From Mesorhizobium sp. 113-3-3 (GTDB taxonomy: Bacteria; Pseudomonadota; Alphaproteobacteria; Rhizobiales; Rhizobiaceae), in contig NZ_AP023243.1 in NCBI RefSeq assembly GCF_016756495.1, positions 2,050,501 to 2,114,500 on the forward strand: a DNA stretch of 64,000 bases. Direction: 5' to 3'. The notes below the pieces were generated by a model. That model was not told where the DNA came from and made no database searches. It saw only the letters and a program-made list of their open reading frames with translations. The translations under genes were made by a program, and so were the position numbers. Shown here piece by piece: positions 59,718 to 64,000 of this stretch (positions within the stretch are counted from its first letter, which is position 1; every line of letters begins with the position of its first letter).

Positions 59718-60473
59718 ATGACCGAGCAAAGAACCGCCATCGTGACCGGCGCCGGCACGGGCATCGGCAAGAGCGTCGCCACGGCGCTACTCAAGGCCGG
59801 CTGGAACACGGTGTTCTGCGGCCGCCGCAAAGCGGTGCTGGACGCCGCGGTCGCCGAAGCCGGCCGGACCGAGGCCAAGGCCCTGGCGGTCGCTTGCGAC
59901 ATCAGCAAGGCCAGTGAAGTCGACGATCTGTTCGAGACGGTGGCGGAAGCCTTTGGCCGCGTCGACCTGCTCTTCAATAATGCCGGCATGGGCTACAAGT
60001 CGACGCCGATCGACGAGATCCCGGTCGAGGTGTGGAACGATATCGTCGGCGTCAATCTCACCGGCTCGTTCCTGTGCGCCCGCGCCGCCTTCGGCGCCAT
60101 GCGCAAGCAGCGGCCGATGGGTGGGCGCATCATCAACAACGGTTCGGTGTCGGCCTATGCGCCGCGCCCGGGCTCGGTTCCCTATACGGCGACCAAGCAT
60201 GCCATCACCGGACTGACCAAGACGCTGGCGCTCGACGGCCGTCCCTACGACATCGCCTGCGGCCAGATCGACATCGGCAACGCCCTGACCGACATGGCGC
60301 AGCCGATGACCGTCGGCGTGCCGCAGGCCAATGGCTCGATATCAGCCGAAGCGGTGATGGATGTCCAGCACGTCGCCGATGCCGTCGTCCATATGGCCAG
60401 CCTGCCGCTCGAGGCCAATGTGCTGTTCATGACCGTAATGGCGACCAAGATGCCGTTCGTCGGGCGCGGGTGA
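59718..60473 (+). CDS. SDR family oxidoreductase
   Basis: 251 residues from ATG 59718 (MTEQRTAIVTGAGTGIGKSV). Cofactor glycine motif TGAGTGIG, NNAG (LFNNAGMGYKS), catalytic Ser/Tyr/Lys (NNGSVSAYAPRPGSVPYTATKHA). The residues after strand 2 (CGRRKAVLD) fit NADPH. Neighbour of a YciI protein on the opposite strand; substrate unknown. The open frame upstream of 59718 is not supported. Confidence 0.92.
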   Translation: MTEQRTAIVTGAGTGIGKSVATALLKAGWNTVFCGRRKAVLDAAVAEAGRTEAKALAVACDISKASEVDDLFETVAEAFGRVDLLFNNAGMGYKSTPIDEIPVEVWNDIVGVNLTGSFLCARAAFGAMRKQRPMGGRIINNGSVSAYAPRPGSVPYTATKHAITGLTKTLALDGRPYDIACGQIDIGNALTDMAQPMTVGVPQANGSISAEAVMDVQHVADAVVHMASLPLEANVLFMTVMATKMPFVGRG

Positions 60474-60500
60474 ACAGCGGACGCTGGAGGCACCACCGGC

Positions 60501-60875
60501 CTATTTGCCTGCCAGCGGCACGCCGGGCTTGAAAAGCAGAATGGGTCGGATCTCGTAAACGGCGGTCGGATTGACGCGGCGAAGGTCGCGGGCGATGGCG
60601 ATGGCCTCGTCCCGCGTGGCGCAGTCGACGACATAGAGGCCGAGCAATTGTTCCTTGGTCTCGGCGAAAGGACCGTCGATGACCACGCCGTCGCCTGGGC
60701 CGCGCAGTGTCACGGCATCCTGTGTCGCCCCCAGACGCGCGGACGGTCCAAGCGTGCCTGCCTCATGAAGCTGGGTGTTGATCTTCAGCAGCTCGGCCAT
60801 CAACGCCGCATCCTCCTGCGGCGTCAGCGCCTTGATCGCATCTTCCACGTGGTAGGCAAGGATTGCATAGAACAT
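60501..60875 (-). CDS. YciI/DGPF-domain protein
   Basis: 124 residues with the DGPF motif (VVIDGPFAETKEQLLGLYVVDC) and the N-terminal MFYAILAYHVEDA strand. Members are often encoded beside ECF sigma factors; none is seen here. Fold-level relation to 45245-45532 but a different subfamily. Convergent with the SDR gene. Confidence 0.9.
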   Translation of the reverse strand: MFYAILAYHVEDAIKALTPQEDAALMAELLKINTQLHEAGTLGPSARLGATQDAVTLRGPGDGVVIDGPFAETKEQLLGLYVVDCATRDEAIAIARDLRRVNPTAVYEIRPILLFKPGVPLAGK

Positions 60876-61025
60876 CTAGGGCACCCCGGTTCGATCCTGA
60901 TCTCAGGACCGTAACCATTCCAAACCTGTACGCCCAGTCTTGGCCGCGAGCCTCCGGACGGCTCATGACATCGACATGGCAGCCGGTCGAAAACCATCCG
61001 GAAGGGTTCCGGCCTGCTTTGAGGT

Positions 61026-62210
61026 CTACTTCGCCAGGAACGCCCCGATCCGTTCCAGCGCGCGCAAGATGTTCTCCTCGGAATTGGCGTAGGAGAGCCT
61101 GACATAGCCTTCGCCGAGAATGCCGAAATCGGGGCCGCCGATCAGCGCCACGCCGGCCTCGTCGAGCAAAGCGGAGGCGAGCTTCTTGGCCTTCCAGCCG
61201 GTCTTCGAGACATTGGGGAAGGCGTAGAACGCGCCCTTGGGGGTGATGCAGGAAATATTGGGCAGGGCGTTCAGGCCCTCGACGACGACCTTCCTGCGGC
61301 GGTCGAAAGCGCGCATCATGGTGTCGACGTCGTCCTGCGGGCCGTCGATGGCGGCGATGCCGGCGAACTGGCTCGGCGCGTTGACGCAGGACCAGCAATT
61401 GACCGCCAGCTTGCGCACCTTGTCATAGAGATGCGCGCCCTTGTCGCCGTTCGGCCAGATCGACCAGCCCATGCGCCAGCCGGTCATCGCCCAGGTCTTG
61501 GACCAGCCATTGAGCACGATCAGCCGGTCGCGTATCTCGGGATAGCCGAGCAGCGAGCAATGCGTCTCGCCGTCATAGGTCATGACGTCGTAGATCTCGT
61601 CGGAAAGGATGGCGACATCGGGATGCTTCTCCAGCCCCTTGACCAGCTTTTCGATCTCGGCGCGCGGCGTCACACCGCCGGTCGGGTTGGCCGGCGAGTT
61701 GAGGATCAAGAGCCTGGTCTTGGAGGTGATCAGCGCCAGCGTCTCCTCGGCCGAGAAGGCAAAGCCGTTCTCCTCGCGCATCGGCACGGGAATGGGGGCC
61801 GCGCCGGTGAACTCGATCATCGAACGGTAGATCGGGAAGCCGGGATCCGGATAGAGGATCTCGGCGCCGGGTTCGCCGAACATCAGGATCGCCGCGAACA
61901 TGGTCGGCTTGCCGCCGGGCAGGATCATCACGGTCTCGGGCGACACCTCGACGCCGGTGGTGGTCAGCGTGCGCCGCACCACCGCCTCGCGCGTCGCCAG
62001 CAGCCCGTTGGCCGGCGTGTAGCCATGGTGGCCGTCGCGCAGCGCCTTGATCGCGGCCTCGACGATGTGCTGCGGCGTCTTGAAGTCGGGCTGGCCGATG
62101 CCGAGATTGACGATGTCGCGGCCCTGTTGGGCAAGTGCGGTCGCCCTCGCGAGCACCGCGAAGGCATTTTCCTCGCCGAGACGGTCGAAGGCCGAAATCG
62201 TGTGGAGCAT
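61026..62210 (-). CDS. Pyridoxal phosphate-dependent aminotransferase (class I/II)
   Basis: 394 residues, aspartate/aromatic aminotransferase fold. GIGQPDFKTP near the start, Asn in LLILNSPANPTGG, Asp/Tyr in AILSDEIYDVM, Schiff-base lysine in VLNGWSKTWAMTGWR, and Arg in YVRLSYANSEEN. ATG 62210 (MLHTISAFDRLGEENAF). A transaminase with unresolved amino-acid specificity. Confidence 0.93.
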   Translation of the reverse strand: MLHTISAFDRLGEENAFAVLARATALAQQGRDIVNLGIGQPDFKTPQHIVEAAIKALRDGHHGYTPANGLLATREAVVRRTLTTTGVEVSPETVMILPGGKPTMFAAILMFGEPGAEILYPDPGFPIYRSMIEFTGAAPIPVPMREENGFAFSAEETLALITSKTRLLILNSPANPTGGVTPRAEIEKLVKGLEKHPDVAILSDEIYDVMTYDGETHCSLLGYPEIRDRLIVLNGWSKTWAMTGWRMGWSIWPNGDKGAHLYDKVRKLAVNCWSCVNAPSQFAGIAAIDGPQDDVDTMMRAFDRRRKVVVEGLNALPNISCITPKGAFYAFPNVSKTGWKAKKLASALLDEAGVALIGGPDFGILGEGYVRLSYANSEENILRALERIGAFLAK

Positions 62211-62293
62211 TTTTCCCGTCCGTGTGGTTCTTACTGTGGGGTTGCGTTTTTGTGAGCTTCGGCCCGCAAAAGTCAAACGGATTGGAGTCTTCG

Positions 62294-62980
62294 GTGTCGG
62301 AAAATCTCAAAGATTGGCAGCCGCGCCCGCGACCGGAGCGCAAGGCGATCGACGGCCGCTATGTCAGGCTTGAACCGCTGAGCGCCGCAAAACATGGTGA
62401 CGGGCTCTATGAAGCGTCTTCCGTGTCCGATGTCGACGGCCGCTTCGCCTGGCTGCCTGACTATCCGCCGGAAACGCGCGCGGCCTTCCAGCCGTGGCTG
62501 GACAAGGTCGAGGCGAGCGAGGACCCGCTGTTCTTTGCCGTCATCGACAAGGCCAGCGGTAAGGTCGCCGGACGTCAGACCCTGATGCGCATCGATCCCG
62601 CCTACGGCGTCATCGAGATCGGCAACATCTATTGGGGGCCGCTGATTTCGCGCAAGCCGGGCGCGACCGAAGCGCAGTTCCTGTTCATGAAATACATCTT
62701 CGACGAGCTCGGCTACCGCCGCTATGAATGGAAATGCAACAACCGCAACGAGCCGTCGAAGCGGGCCGCCGAACGGTTCGGCTTCAAGTTCGAAGGCATT
62801 TTCCGCCAGCACCTCATCGTCAAGGGTGAAAACCGCGACACCGCATGGTATTCGATCATCGACAAGGAATGGCCGGCCCTGCGCAAGGCCTATGTGGCGT
62901 GGCTCGATCCGGCCAATTTCGACGGCGACGGCCAGCAGAAGCGGCGGCTCGAGGATTGTCGCGCGGAATTCGGCGCTTAA
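62294..62980 (+). CDS. GNAT family N-acetyltransferase
   Basis: 228 residues similar to the RimJ/RimL-like group acting on small molecules or proteins. Core features: GRYVRLEPLSAAKHGDGLYEAS, VAGRQTLMRIDPAYGVIEIGNIYWG (beta4) and RRYEWKCNNRNEPSKRAAERFGFKFEGIFRQ (acetyl-CoA binding helix, beta6). GTG 62294 was chosen (GGAG six bases upstream); TTG 62282 is possible. Divergent from the aminotransferase gene, 83 bases apart. Confidence 0.9.
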   Translation: MSENLKDWQPRPRPERKAIDGRYVRLEPLSAAKHGDGLYEASSVSDVDGRFAWLPDYPPETRAAFQPWLDKVEASEDPLFFAVIDKASGKVAGRQTLMRIDPAYGVIEIGNIYWGPLISRKPGATEAQFLFMKYIFDELGYRRYEWKCNNRNEPSKRAAERFGFKFEGIFRQHLIVKGENRDTAWYSIIDKEWPALRKAYVAWLDPANFDGDGQQKRRLEDCRAEFGA

Positions 62981-63012
62981 GTCCGGCTTGGGGCGCATGA
63001 CAGGAGCTGCCA

Positions 63013-63993
63013 TTGGCGGACACCCACGACCATAGCGGGCATGATCCCGATGGACATGATCACGGGGGCGCCGGCCATTTGCATGGCGCGACCGACAAGA
63101 AGCGCGTGCTGATTGCTGCCTGCCTGACGGCAGGGTTCATGGTGGCGGAAGCGCTTGGCGGGCTCTTCACCGGGTCGCTGGCGCTGCTGGCCGATGCCGG
63201 CCACATGCTGGCCGACGCCATCGCGCTCGGCCTTGCCTGGTACGCCTTCCATCTTGCCGGGCGGCCGGCGACCGGCCAGCTCACCTACGGCTTCGGCCGC
63301 GTCAAGACGCTGGTCGCCTACACCAACGGCATCGCCATCTTCGTCATCGCGCTGTGGATCGTCTACGAGGCCTGGGCCCGTCTGCTGACTCCGGCGCCGG
63401 TGCTGGGCGGGCCGATGCTGGTGGTGGCGATCCTTGGCCTGCTGGTGAATATCGGCTCCTTCCTGGTGCTGCATGGCGGCGACCGCGAAAGCCTCAACAT
63501 GCGCGGCGCCATCCTGCATGTGCTGGGCGACCTGCTCGGCTCGGCGGCGGCGATCGTGGCGGCAGTGGTGATCCTGGCGACCGGCTGGACGCCGATCGAC
63601 CCGATCCTGTCGGTGCTGGTCTCGCTGCTGATCCTGTCGACGGCCTGGTCGCTGATGCGCGCCGCCGCCCATGTGCTGCTCGAGGGCGTGCCGCCAACCC
63701 TCGACCGCGATCTCATCGCTAGGGACCTGGAAACCACGATCCAGGGCGTGCGCGAAGTACACCACATGCATGTCTGGTCGCTCGATGGCACCAGCAACAT
63801 GGCGACGCTGCATGCCTGCCTCGATGAGGGCGTCGATGCGTATTGGGCCGTCAGCGCCATCAAGAAGCGGCTTGCCAGCGAGCACGGCATCAGCCATGCC
63901 ACCGTGGAGCCGGAATTCGGCCAGTGCGCCGACGAGGCCGACGACCACGACCATGAGCATGATGCGGCCCCGCATCACGGCCACTACCACTAG
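63013..63993 (+). CDS. Cation diffusion facilitator (Zn/Co/Cd exporter)
   Basis: 326 residues. His-rich N-terminus (HDHSGHDPDGHDHGG) and C-terminus (DDHDHEHDAAPHHGHYH) for metal collection. Six membrane segments, with the transport-site residues in LLADAGHMLADAIALGLAW (TM2) and HVLGDLLGSAAAIVAAVV (TM5), then a ferredoxin-like cytosolic domain (GVREVHHMHVWSLDG). TTG start 63013 with AGGAG. Exports divalent metal in exchange for protons. Starts 32 bases after the acetyltransferase gene and is probably cotranscribed with it. Confidence 0.95.
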   Translation: MADTHDHSGHDPDGHDHGGAGHLHGATDKKRVLIAACLTAGFMVAEALGGLFTGSLALLADAGHMLADAIALGLAWYAFHLAGRPATGQLTYGFGRVKTLVAYTNGIAIFVIALWIVYEAWARLLTPAPVLGGPMLVVAILGLLVNIGSFLVLHGGDRESLNMRGAILHVLGDLLGSAAAIVAAVVILATGWTPIDPILSVLVSLLILSTAWSLMRAAAHVLLEGVPPTLDRDLIARDLETTIQGVREVHHMHVWSLDGTSNMATLHACLDEGVDAYWAVSAIKKRLASEHGISHATVEPEFGQCADEADDHDHEHDAAPHHGHYH

Positions 63994-64000
63994 GTTGCGT

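Overview
The window looks like the chromosome of a Mesorhizobium-type rhizobium (Alphaproteobacteria, Hyphomicrobiales). It is GC-rich and dense. Markers of that group are a CpdR-type single-domain response regulator, an Omp10-like lipoprotein, homospermidine synthase, a ROSE-controlled small heat-shock gene, a suhB-type small RNA beside an inositol-monophosphatase gene, a DUF882 peptidase and dispersed palindromic intergenic repeats. The assignment rests on recognised gene content, not on a database search.

Layout. 1-9033: a long minus-strand operon of LacI regulator, Gfo/Idh/MocA dehydrogenase, CoA-transferase, enoyl-CoA hydratase, aldehyde dehydrogenase and a sugar ABC importer (binding protein, two permeases; the ATPase lies off the left edge). 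A DUF993 aldolase-like gene is divergent from it, and two near-identical palindromic operators sit between them. The set looks like one regulon for uptake and CoA-linked breakdown of an unidentified carbohydrate. 10343-18182: tRNA-Val(GAC), cpdR, N-formylglutamate amidohydrolase, the suhB-type sRNA, a histidinol-phosphatase/IMPase, an AraC regulator, small stress-type proteins, a lysophospholipase-like hydrolase, hsp20 with an RpoH-like promoter and RNA thermometer, and threonine aldolase. 18697-25055: gltB and gltD. 25209-31966: cell-envelope genes (SGNH protein, MltB-type transglycosylase, galU, a beta-barrel protein, kpsF). 32157-34925: an NfeD/SPFH pair and an FAD oxidoreductase.

34980-38955 is the region that stands out. 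A diverged second copy of the last ~310 bases of hemH and the intact hemH 3' end flank a 3.3-kb AT-rich insert. The insert carries three tightly packed minus-strand genes: an alpha/beta hydrolase, a 600-residue protein with a PIN-nuclease-like acidic pattern at its N-terminal half, and a 186-residue protein of no recognised family. No integrase or transposase is visible. The compact accessory operon next to a housekeeping-gene boundary resembles the genomic setting of anti-phage or toxin systems. It is the best candidate here for an undescribed system, but its function is inference.

38645-50457: hemH, a 5'-nucleotidase fused to a LysM domain, an Omp10-like lipoprotein, homospermidine synthase, a four-gene operon (pabB, pabC-like, YciI, DUF3445), a membrane-anchored helix-hairpin-helix protein and oligoendopeptidase F. 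50630-63993: a sigma-54 response regulator, a DUF882 peptidase, an AraC/SDR divergent pair, KDPG aldolase, TrhO, a TerB/DUF533 protein, another SDR, a YciI protein, an aminotransferase, a GNAT acetyltransferase and a CDF metal exporter.
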